Assembly (NCBI GenBank): GCA_003674045.1
Contig: PENC01000002.1
Coordinates: forward strand, 806,001 to 870,000
DNA from: Streptomyces griseocarneus
GTDB taxonomy: Bacteria; Actinomycetota; Actinomycetes; Streptomycetales; Streptomycetaceae
DNA: 64,000 nt
Direction of reading: 5' to 3'
Shown one piece after another: positions 35,367 through 42,737 of the stretch (the first letter of the stretch is position 1; each line of letters starts with the position of its first letter). The translations under genes were made by a program, and so were the position numbers. A model generated the notes under the pieces. The model was given only the letters and a program-made list of their open reading frames with translations, searched no databases and had not been told where the DNA came from.

Positions 35367-36008
35367 TCAGACCAGGGTGAAGCGGCCGCTCCGCTCACCC
35401 TCCAGGCGTCCCTGGGGGAGCTTGCGGCCGAAGGTCACCAGGAGGAGGTCCTGCGCGCTCCCGGACAGCCGGGAGCCGGTGCCGTAGGACCAGTCGAGGT
35501 CGGTGGCGTGCAGCTCGACGCCGTCGAGATCCGCCCCGAAGAACCTGGTGCCCTTCGGGGTGGTGGCCGCCAGGAGGATGCGCAGCCGCTCCTCGGGCAC
35601 CCGGCGGCCGAGCCCCAGCGGGACCGTGATGTCGAGGCCGTGCACCACGTCGTGGCCCAGCGCCGAGACGTATCCGCCGACCGGCGGCGTCCAGGGATGA
35701 TCCGCGTTGTCCCTGAGCCACGCCGCGAGCCGGCCCGTCGGACTCACGGCGGCGTCCCGGCGCGCGCACCGCGTCGTCATCCGGTGGAGGCCGCCCGCCT
35801 TGACGACCTCCCACAGCGTGCGCGGGAGCGACTGCCGGAATCCCATCGACATATGGGCCGCGACCTCGCGCACCCGCCATCCCGCGCACAGGCTCGGCAC
35901 GTCCCACTGGCCGCTCGACAGCCCGTCGAGCACATCCGCCAGTTCCCGCCGCTCAGCCGCAGCCGCCGCCCTGACATCCGCCGTGCTCCATTGCGCCGCG
36001 TTTCCCAT
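35367..36008 (-). CDS. maleylpyruvate isomerase-family (mycothiol-dependent, DinB-like) protein
   Basis: A 213-residue protein of the MDMPI_N/DinB superfamily: an N-terminal four-helix bundle with the family hallmark LCAGWRVREVAAHMSMG, where His is a metal ligand, and the second metal region GHDVVHGLDI. In actinobacteria these proteins use mycothiol as thiol cofactor or a metal for hydrolase/isomerase chemistry; most have no known substrate. The C-terminal 60 residues form the small MDMPI_C-like part. It is convergent with asd and divergent from the second pepN. Confidence 0.82.
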   Translation of the reverse strand: MGNAAQWSTADVRAAAAAERRELADVLDGLSSGQWDVPSLCAGWRVREVAAHMSMGFRQSLPRTLWEVVKAGGLHRMTTRCARRDAAVSPTGRLAAWLRDNADHPWTPPVGGYVSALGHDVVHGLDITVPLGLGRRVPEERLRILLAATTPKGTRFFGADLDGVELHATDLDWSYGTGSRLSGSAQDLLLVTFGRKLPQGRLEGERSGRFTLV

Positions 36009-36200
36009 GCGTCCAGGGTCCCGGGCGGGCGATCATAAGTCCAAGAACGGGTATTTCTTGCGGCGAGAAGCAAAGCTTATGGGCTGGAACATGACGTCCG
36101 CCCCCGGGCACATCCTCGCTCTCTCCAAGATCGCCCTCCCCAGCGGGCCCGTCGCCGTGGAAGGATGGCCGGAAAATCACGATGTCAAGGAGATGCCCAG

Positions 36201-38771
36201 GTGCCTGGAACGAACCTGACCCGCGAAGAGGCTCGGCGGCGCGCGGAGCTGCTCACCGTGGACTCGTACGAGATCGAGCTCGATCTCTCGGGCGCGCAGG
36301 AGGGAGGCACATACCGCTCCGAGACGCTGGTGCGGTTCGACACGGCGGAGGCCGGGGCGGAGACGTTCATCGACCTGGTGGCGCCCGCCGTGCGCGAGGT
36401 CGTGCTGAACGGCACGGCGCTGGACGCGGCCGAGGTCTTCGCCGACAGCCGGATCGCGCTGCCGGGGCTGCTCGCCGGGCGCAACGAGCTCAAGGTCGTC
36501 GCGGACTGCGCGTACACCAACTCGGGTGAGGGGCTGCACCGGTTCGTCGACCCGGTCGACGAGCAGGCCTACCTCTACACGCAGTTCGAGGTGCCGGACG
36601 CCCGCCGCGTCTTCGCCTCCTTCGAGCAGCCCGACCTGAAGGCGACGTTCCGGTTCACCGTGAAGGCCCCCGAGGGCTGGACGGTGATCTCCAACTCGCC
36701 CACCCCGGAGCGCCCCGCCGACAACGTCTGGCGCTTCGAGCCGACGCCGCGGATCTCCACGTACATCACCGCGCTGATCGCCGGCCCGTACCACAGCGTG
36801 CACAGCGCGTACGAGAAGGACGGCCGCACGATCCCGCTGGGCATCTACTGCCGCCCCTCGCTCGCGGAGTACCTGGACGCGGACGCGATCTTCGAGGTGA
36901 CGCGGCAGGGCTTCGACTGGTTCGAGGAGAAGTTCGCCTACGCGTACCCCTTCGCCAAGTACGACCAGCTCTTCGTGCCGGAGTTCAACGCGGGCGCGAT
37001 GGAGAACGCGGGCGCGGTCACCATCCGCGACCAGTACGTCTTCCGCTCCAAGACGACGGACGCGGCGTACGAGAGCCGGGCCGAGACCATCCTCCACGAG
37101 CTGGCCCACATGTGGTTCGGCGACCTGGTCACCATGGAGTGGTGGAACGACCTGTGGCTGAACGAGTCGTTCGCGACGTACACCTCCGTCGCCTGCCAGG
37201 CGGCCGCGCCGGGCTCGAAGTGGCCCCACGCGTGGACGACCTTCGCCAACTCCATGAAGACCTGGGCGTACCGGCAGGACCAGCTGCCCTCGACGCACCC
37301 GATCATGGCGGAGATCAACGACCTGGACGACGTGCTCGTCAACTTCGACGGCATCACCTACGCCAAGGGCGCCTCCGTGCTCAAGCAGCTCGTGGCGTAC
37401 GTCGGCGAGGAGGAGTTCTTCAGCGGCGTCCAGGCGTACTTCAAGGCGCACGCCTACGGCAACACCCGCCTGTCCGACCTGCTGGGCGCGCTGGAGAAGA
37501 CCTCCGGCCGTGACCTGAAGACCTGGTCGAAGGCGTGGCTGGAGACGGCGGGCATCAACGTGCTGCGCCCGGAGATCGAGGTGGACGGCGACGGCGTCGT
37601 CACCTCCTTCGCCGTCAAGCAGGAGGCCCCGGCGCTGCCCGCCGGCGCCAAGGGCGAGCCCACCCTGCGCCCGCACCGCATCGCCGTCGGCCTGTACGAC
37701 CTCCAGGACGGCAAGCTGGTCCGTACGGAGCGCATCGAGCTGGACGTCGACGGCGAGCTGACCGCCGTCCCGCAGCTCGTCGGCAAGCGCCGCCCGGCCG
37801 TCGTGCTGCTCAACGACGACGACCTGTCGTACGCCAAGGTGCGGCTCGACGAGGAGTCCCTGCGCGTCGTCACCGAGCACCTGGGCGCCTTCGCCGAGTC
37901 CCTCCCCCGGGCGCTGTGCTGGGCCTCCGCCTGGGACATGACCCGCGACGGCGAGCTGGCGACCCGCGACTACCTTTCCCTGGTGCTCTCGGGCATCGCC
38001 AAGGAGTCGGACATCGGCGTCGTGCAGTCGCTCCAGCGGCAGACGAAGCTGGCCCTGGACCTCTACGCGGCGCCCGAGTGGCGCGCGACGGGCCTGGCCA
38101 CGTGGACGGAGGCGGCGCTCACTCACCTGCGCTCCGCCGAGCCGGGCAGCGACCACCAGCTCTCCTGGGCGCGTACGTTCGCGGCCACCGCGCGCACGCC
38201 GGAGCAGCTGGACCTGCTCCAGGGCCTGCTGGACGGCTCGGAGACGATCGACGGCCTGACCGTCGACGCCGACCTGCGCTGGGCGCTGCTGAAGCGGCTC
38301 GCCGCGACCGGCCGCGCCGACGAGAAGGCCATCGCGGCCGAGCTGGAGCGGGACCGGACCTCGGCGGGCGAGCAGCACGCCGCGGAGGCCCGCGCCTCGC
38401 GGCCGACGGCCGAGGCCAAGGCGGAGACCTGGGCCGCGGTCATCGACTCCGACAAGCTGCCGAACGCGGTGCAGGAAGCCGTCATCGCCGGCTTCGTCCA
38501 GCCCGACCAGCGGGAGCTGCTCGCGCCCTACGGCGCGAAGTACTTCGAGGTCGTCAAGGGCATCTGGGAGACCCGCAGCCACGAGATCGCCCAGCAGATC
38601 GCCGTCGGCCTCTACCCGGCGCTCCACGTCTCGCACGAGACGCTGGACGCGACGGACGCGTGGCTGTCCTCGGCCTCCCCGAACGCGTCGCTGCGACGCC
38701 TGGTGATGGAGTCGCGCTCGGGCATCGAGCGAGCGCTGCGCGCACAGGCGGCGGACTCAGCAGCCGCCTGA
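36201..38771 (+). CDS. pepN: aminopeptidase N (M1 metallopeptidase), second copy
   Basis: An 856-residue M1 aminopeptidase with GAMENAG, HELAHMWFGDLVTMEWWNDLWLNE (zinc site) and the TYAKGAS segment. It matches the paralogue at 7491 along its whole length, including the C-terminal helical domain. I start at GTG 36201 because AAGGAG lies 7 nt upstream and the N-terminus (GTNLTREEARRRAEL) then lines up with the paralogue; the frame is open further upstream. The two copies differ in the exopeptidase motif (GAMENPG versus GAMENAG), so they may differ in substrate range. Single-gene unit, followed by repeat R4. Confidence 0.96.
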   Translation: MPGTNLTREEARRRAELLTVDSYEIELDLSGAQEGGTYRSETLVRFDTAEAGAETFIDLVAPAVREVVLNGTALDAAEVFADSRIALPGLLAGRNELKVVADCAYTNSGEGLHRFVDPVDEQAYLYTQFEVPDARRVFASFEQPDLKATFRFTVKAPEGWTVISNSPTPERPADNVWRFEPTPRISTYITALIAGPYHSVHSAYEKDGRTIPLGIYCRPSLAEYLDADAIFEVTRQGFDWFEEKFAYAYPFAKYDQLFVPEFNAGAMENAGAVTIRDQYVFRSKTTDAAYESRAETILHELAHMWFGDLVTMEWWNDLWLNESFATYTSVACQAAAPGSKWPHAWTTFANSMKTWAYRQDQLPSTHPIMAEINDLDDVLVNFDGITYAKGASVLKQLVAYVGEEEFFSGVQAYFKAHAYGNTRLSDLLGALEKTSGRDLKTWSKAWLETAGINVLRPEIEVDGDGVVTSFAVKQEAPALPAGAKGEPTLRPHRIAVGLYDLQDGKLVRTERIELDVDGELTAVPQLVGKRRPAVVLLNDDDLSYAKVRLDEESLRVVTEHLGAFAESLPRALCWASAWDMTRDGELATRDYLSLVLSGIAKESDIGVVQSLQRQTKLALDLYAAPEWRATGLATWTEAALTHLRSAEPGSDHQLSWARTFAATARTPEQLDLLQGLLDGSETIDGLTVDADLRWALLKRLAATGRADEKAIAAELERDRTSAGEQHAAEARASRPTAEAKAETWAAVIDSDKLPNAVQEAVIAGFVQPDQRELLAPYGAKYFEVVKGIWETRSHEIAQQIAVGLYPALHVSHETLDATDAWLSSASPNASLRRLVMESRSGIERALRAQAADSAAA

Positions 38772-38776
38772 CAGCG

Positions 38777-38864
38777 CGCCCCGTCAGGGGCGCGGGGAAC
38801 TGCGCGACAAGCCCCCACCGGGCCCGCAGCCGCGCGCGCAGCGCAAGAGGCAGCCCGATAGGCG
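38777..38864 (-). repeat. dispersed intergenic repeat, copy R4 (inverted)
   Basis: Reverse-complement copy: it begins gccccgtcaggggcgcgggg aactgcgcgac and ends cagcccgataggcgc. Lies between the convergent pepN and desaturase genes, with the other orientation from most copies. Confidence 0.8.
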
Positions 38865-38920
38865 CGACAAGACGAGGGCGCTCCCGATCACCACCGGGGG
38901 CGCCCTCGGCGCGTCGTCGG

Positions 38921-39895
38921 CTAGCCGCGCTCCGCGCGAGCCGCGCGGCGGGCCAGAAGCGCTTCGCGCCGCTCGTCGAAGCGCGTCGCCTCCGTGTCGA
39001 GGCCGCCCATGAACAGCCCCAGTTCCTCCTGCGCGCGCAGGCCGTCGGGGCCGAGGCCGCCGATCTCCAGGACCTTGAGGAAGCGCAGCACGGGCTGGAG
39101 CACGTCGTCGTGGTGGATGCGCAGGTTGTAGATCCCGCCGATGGCCATCTGCGCGGCGGCGCGCTCGAAGCCGGGGATGCCGTGGCCCGGCATACGGAAG
39201 GCGACGACGACGTCGCGGACGGCGGACATCGTCTGGTCGGGGGCCAGCTCGAAGGCCTTGGCGAGCAGGTTGCGGTAGAAGACCATGTGCAGGTTCTCGT
39301 CCGTGGCGATACGGGCGAGCATGCGGTCGCAGACGGGGTCGCCGGAGTGGTGGCCGGTGTTCCGGTGCGAGATGCGGGTGGCGAGCTCCTGGAAGGCCAC
39401 GTACGCGACCGAGTGCAGCATGCTGTGCCGGTTGTCGGACTCGAAGCCCTCGGACATGTGCTGCATGCGGAACCGCTCCAGCGCGACCGGGTCGACGGCG
39501 CGCGAGGTGAGCAGGTAGTCCCGCATCACGATGCCGTGCCGACCCTCCTCCGCCGTCCAGCGGTGCACCCAGGTGCCCCAGGCGCCGTCGCGACCGAAGA
39601 GCGAGGCGATCTCGTGGTGGTAGCTGGGGAGGTTGTCCTCGGTCAGCAGGTTGACGACGAGGGCGGTCCGCGCGATGTCGGTGACCTTGGACTGCTCGGG
39701 GGCCCACGCCTCGCCGCCGAACACCCCGTCGAAGTTCCGCCCGTCGCTCCACGGCACGTACTCGTGCGGCATCCACTCCTTGGCCACCTTGAGGTGCCGA
39801 TGGAGCTCGGTCTCGACGACCTCTTCGAGCGCGTACAGCAGCCTGCTGTCGCTCCAGTCGGCCCGGGTGTGATGACGGAGGGGGGCGATGGTCAC
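38921..39895 (-). CDS. acyl-ACP desaturase (ferritin-like di-iron)
   Basis: A 324-residue soluble di-iron fatty acid desaturase of the DesA1/DesA2 and plant stearoyl-ACP desaturase family. The iron ligands appear in order: Glu in VVETELHRH, Glu and His in TEDNLPSYHHE, EEGRH, Glu in AFQELATRISH, and DENLHM. It introduces a cis double bond into acyl-ACP, using ferredoxin as donor. Upstream is a cluster of CCGTAGGT half-sites, so expression is likely set by a fatty-acid-responsive repressor. A terminator of the preceding small gene isolates it. Confidence 0.92.
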   Translation of the reverse strand: MTIAPLRHHTRADWSDSRLLYALEEVVETELHRHLKVAKEWMPHEYVPWSDGRNFDGVFGGEAWAPEQSKVTDIARTALVVNLLTEDNLPSYHHEIASLFGRDGAWGTWVHRWTAEEGRHGIVMRDYLLTSRAVDPVALERFRMQHMSEGFESDNRHSMLHSVAYVAFQELATRISHRNTGHHSGDPVCDRMLARIATDENLHMVFYRNLLAKAFELAPDQTMSAVRDVVVAFRMPGHGIPGFERAAAQMAIGGIYNLRIHHDDVLQPVLRFLKVLEIGGLGPDGLRAQEELGLFMGGLDTEATRFDERREALLARRAARAERG

Positions 39896-39924
39896 GGACG
39901 GCTCCTGGGCGTACGGGTGATCTT

Positions 39925-39958
39925 ACCTACGGGTCCGTAGGTTACGACACCGTAGGTT
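39925..39958 (-). promoter_or_regulatory. CCGTAGGT operator cluster of the desaturase gene
   Basis: Two direct CCGTAGGTT half-sites (39935 and 39950, 15-nt period) and one inverted ACCTACGG (39925) form an 8-bp perfect dyad plus an extra half-site, 30-63 nt upstream of the start. The layout suggests a TetR-type operator; the regulator is not in the window. Confidence 0.65.
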
Positions 39959-39979
39959 AAGGCCCCGTAAAACACAAAA

Positions 39980-40021
39980 CGCCCGGCGCTCCGGACCCTT
40001 GGCGGGTCGGAGCACCGGGCG
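39980..40021 (-). terminator. rho-independent terminator after the small membrane protein gene
   Basis: An 18-bp stem with one bulge and a 5-nt loop; on the reverse strand it is followed by a T-rich tail (ttttgtgtttta). Confidence 0.9.
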
Positions 40022-40044
40022 CGGTGCCGTGGTGGGGAGGAGCC

Positions 40045-40320
40045 TCAGCTCTTCGCGGGACGCGGGTGGTGGGTGTCACGCGTGTTGGGGTTGTCGCCGT
40101 GACGGGACATGACCATCACGAGGCCCGCGATCACCAGGAAGAGGACAATGGGCGCGGCGACGAAGAGGCCGAGCGTGTTCAGCACGCTCAGGCCCGGACC
40201 CGGGTCGTCTCCGTCGTCGCGGGTGAGCGCGAACGCGGGGGACGACATCAGCAGCATCAGCATGGTGCCGGTGGCGATGGCGCCGGCACGCACAGCGTTC
40301 TTGTTGACCTTATTGCTCAC
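40045..40320 (-). CDS. small secreted/membrane protein, conserved in streptomycetes
   Basis: A 91-residue protein with two hydrophobic segments: an N-terminal one (GAIATGTMLMLLMSSPAFA) that reads as a signal peptide or anchor, and a second (LFVAAPIVLFLVIAGLVMV) that spans the membrane. The mature start is TRDDGDDPGPG and the tail is basic and His-rich (RHGDNPNTRDTHHPRP). I recall similar proteins in other streptomycetes, none with a known function. GTG 40320 sits only 1 nt after GAGGG, so the exact start is uncertain. It lies 47 nt downstream of malQ and could share its transcript. Confidence 0.75.
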   Translation of the reverse strand: MSNKVNKNAVRAGAIATGTMLMLLMSSPAFALTRDDGDDPGPGLSVLNTLGLFVAAPIVLFLVIAGLVMVMSRHGDNPNTRDTHHPRPAKS

Positions 40321-40367
40321 GCCCTCAACGTATCGGACACCCGAGCGGACCGCGCGTCCGGGGTGGT

Positions 40368-42440
40368 CTACTGCCCGCCCACGGCCGGGCGCACGCCCCT
40401 GACCTGCTGCATCAGCGCCCGCAGCCGGGGCGAGGCCATCAGCTGCTCCAGGGAGACGGGCCGGCCCGAGGCGTCGGCGACGGGCAGCCGCCAGTTCGGG
40501 TACTGGTCCCAGGTGCCCGGCAGGTTCTGCGGCCGCCGGTCCCCGACGGCGTCCGGCAGCCAGACGCCGATCATGCGGGCCGGGGTCAGCAGCAGGAAGC
40601 GGTGCACGGCCGCGACGGCCGCCTCCTCGGCGTCCGCCCCGCCCCCGGGAAGCAGCCCGAGCCGCTCGAACAGGGCCAGCCACTCCCCCACCTCGCGGGT
40701 GTCCTCGCGCAGCGCCTCGGCGAGCGGGCGGTCCAGCAGCCCCAGCCGGTGGCGCAGCCCGACATGCTCGCCGGTGAGCCGGGAGGCGGTGCTGGGCAGG
40801 TCGTGGGTGGTGGCCGTGGCCAGGCAGTCCGTACGCCACCGGGCGGGCTCCAGAGGCGCGCCGGAGCCGTCCCAGTCCCGTTCGAACCACAGAACCGACG
40901 TGCCGAGCACGCCCCGCTCGGCGAGCGCGTCCCGGACGCCCGGCTCGACCGTGCCGAGGTCCTCCCCCACGACGGCGGCGCCCGCGCGGTGGGCCTCCAG
41001 GGCGAGGACGCCGAGCATCGCCTCCGGGTCGTAGCGGACATACGTACCGCGCGTCGGCTCGCACCCCTCCGGCACCCACCACAGCCGGAACAGGCCCATC
41101 ACATGGTCGACGCGCAGCGCGCCCGCGTGCCGCAACCGGCCGCGCAGCAGCTCGCGGTACGGGCCGTAGCCCAGGGTCTCCAGGGCGTCCGGGCGCCAGG
41201 GCGGCAGGCCCCAGTCCTGGCCGCGGGCGTTGAAGGCGTCGGGGGGCGCGCCGATGGACATGCCGGTGGCGAAGGCGTCCTGCTGCGCCCACGCGTCCGC
41301 GCCCGAGGGGTGCACGCCGACGGCCAGGTCGTGCACGAGTCCGACGCGCATGCCCGCGCCGCGCGCCGCCCGCTGCGCGTCGGCCAGTTGCCGGTCGGTG
41401 AGCCAGGCGAGCCAGCGGTGGAGGCCGACGCGGTCGGCGAGCTCGGCGCGGGCCCGTGCCGTACGGGCCGACCGGGGGTCGCGCAGCCCCTCGGGCCAGC
41501 GCCGCCAGTCGGTGCCGTGCGCCTCGGCGAGCGCGCACCAGGTGGCGTGGTCCTCCAGCGCCCGGCCCTGCTCGGCGCGGAAGGCGGTGTACGCGGCGGC
41601 GCGCTCCGGGGCCTGCGGCACGGCCCGTACGAGCTCCAGCGCGCGGAGCTTGAGCGCCCAGACGGCGTCGCGGTCGATGAGCGCCCCGCCGTGCAGCACC
41701 CCGTCGCGCAGGGCGGCGGCCTCCTCCAGGAGCTTCCCCGCGTGCTCCCGGGCGGGGCCGGTGAGGCGGGCGTACTCCTCGACGTCCTCGACCCGCAGAT
41801 GGACGGGGTCGGCGAAGCGCCGGGAGGACGGCCGATACGGCGAGGGGTCGGTGGGCGCCCCCACCACCCCGGGCACGGCCGCGTGCAACGGGTTGACCTG
41901 CACGAAGTCCGCCCCGTGCACCCGCGCCGACCAGGCGGCGAGCTCGGCGAGATCCCCCAGGTCCCCCATGCCCCAGGAACGGCCCGACAGCACGGAGTAC
42001 AGCTGCACGAGGAAGCCGTGGGTGCGCTCGGGCGGCGCGGGCAGCCGCTCCGGGGCGACGATCAGGGTCGCGTCGGCGGACCGCCCCCCGCCGTCGGGGG
42101 CGACGGCGTGCAGCCGGTGACAGCCGTAGGGGAAGGGCCCTGCGGCGTCGAGGACGCGCCCGTCTTCCGTGTGGACGCGGACGGTTGCCCCCTCGGGCAG
42201 CGCCGGAAGCGGTCGGCTCCCCTTGAGGACGACGGTGGGCGGCAGGAGCCGTGCGGCGGCGGTCCGCTCGTGATGTCCGAGGGCGAGCCGCACGGCGTGC
42301 GGGGTGGAGGCGTCGACCCCGAGGGCGGCGAGAACGGCGACGACGGTCTCTTCGGGAACGTCGACATGACGACCGGGAGCGGGACTGTAGGAAGTGGCAA
42401 CGCCGTACAACGCAGCGAGCCGTTCCCTGCCGCCGCCCAT
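40368..42440 (-). CDS. malQ: 4-alpha-glucanotransferase (GH77)
   Basis: A 690-residue amylomaltase that transfers maltosyl and longer glucan units during maltodextrin metabolism. GH77 motifs: VQLYSVLSGRSWGMGDL, NPLHA, GQDWGLPPW, ALRVDHVMGLFRLWWVP (nucleophile Asp), VGEDLGTV (acid/base Glu) and TTHDLPS (third acid). The N-terminal 150 residues form the actinobacterial-type beta-rich extension, so it is of the long MalQ type. GGAGG lies 6 nt before ATG. It heads a probable two-gene unit with the small membrane gene. Confidence 0.96.
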   Translation of the reverse strand: MGGGRERLAALYGVATSYSPAPGRHVDVPEETVVAVLAALGVDASTPHAVRLALGHHERTAAARLLPPTVVLKGSRPLPALPEGATVRVHTEDGRVLDAAGPFPYGCHRLHAVAPDGGGRSADATLIVAPERLPAPPERTHGFLVQLYSVLSGRSWGMGDLGDLAELAAWSARVHGADFVQVNPLHAAVPGVVGAPTDPSPYRPSSRRFADPVHLRVEDVEEYARLTGPAREHAGKLLEEAAALRDGVLHGGALIDRDAVWALKLRALELVRAVPQAPERAAAYTAFRAEQGRALEDHATWCALAEAHGTDWRRWPEGLRDPRSARTARARAELADRVGLHRWLAWLTDRQLADAQRAARGAGMRVGLVHDLAVGVHPSGADAWAQQDAFATGMSIGAPPDAFNARGQDWGLPPWRPDALETLGYGPYRELLRGRLRHAGALRVDHVMGLFRLWWVPEGCEPTRGTYVRYDPEAMLGVLALEAHRAGAAVVGEDLGTVEPGVRDALAERGVLGTSVLWFERDWDGSGAPLEPARWRTDCLATATTHDLPSTASRLTGEHVGLRHRLGLLDRPLAEALREDTREVGEWLALFERLGLLPGGGADAEEAAVAAVHRFLLLTPARMIGVWLPDAVGDRRPQNLPGTWDQYPNWRLPVADASGRPVSLEQLMASPRLRALMQQVRGVRPAVGGQ

Positions 42441-42500
42441 GCGCTACCTCCAGGGTTCTCCGTACGCTTCTCCCCACGGAGCGTCACTCTCAAAACCGGG

Positions 42501-42554
42501 GTGCGCCTACCGGGTTGCCTCTTGCGCTCGGCGCGCGCCTGCGGATTGTCGTCG
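42501..42554 (+). repeat. dispersed repeat, isolated 5' half, copy R5a
   Basis: Only the 5' module (gtgcgcctaccgggttgcctcttgcgctc..) is present, without the cgcgcagttccccgcgcc core, immediately in front of a full copy. It lies in the divergent malQ / GH84 spacer. Confidence 0.7.
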
Positions 42555-42649
42555 GGTGCGCCCACCGGGTTGCCTCGTGTGCTCAGTTCGCGGCTGCGGG
42601 TCGTTTTTGGCTGGTCGCGCAGTTCCCCGCGCCCCTGACTCGGCAGGGC
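42555..42649 (+). repeat. dispersed intergenic repeat, copy R5b
   Basis: A full copy: ggtgcgcccaccgggttgcctc.., then ttggctggtcgcgcagttc and cccgcgcccctgactc. With R5a it occupies half of the 297-nt divergent spacer. Confidence 0.8.
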
Positions 42650-42737
42650 ATTACGCCCACTTCGGTCACGCGCGTTGACACCTTTCCCCCCTGGTGATGG
42701 GCTCGACCCGCCATCGACCCGGGAAGAGGAGACAGCC

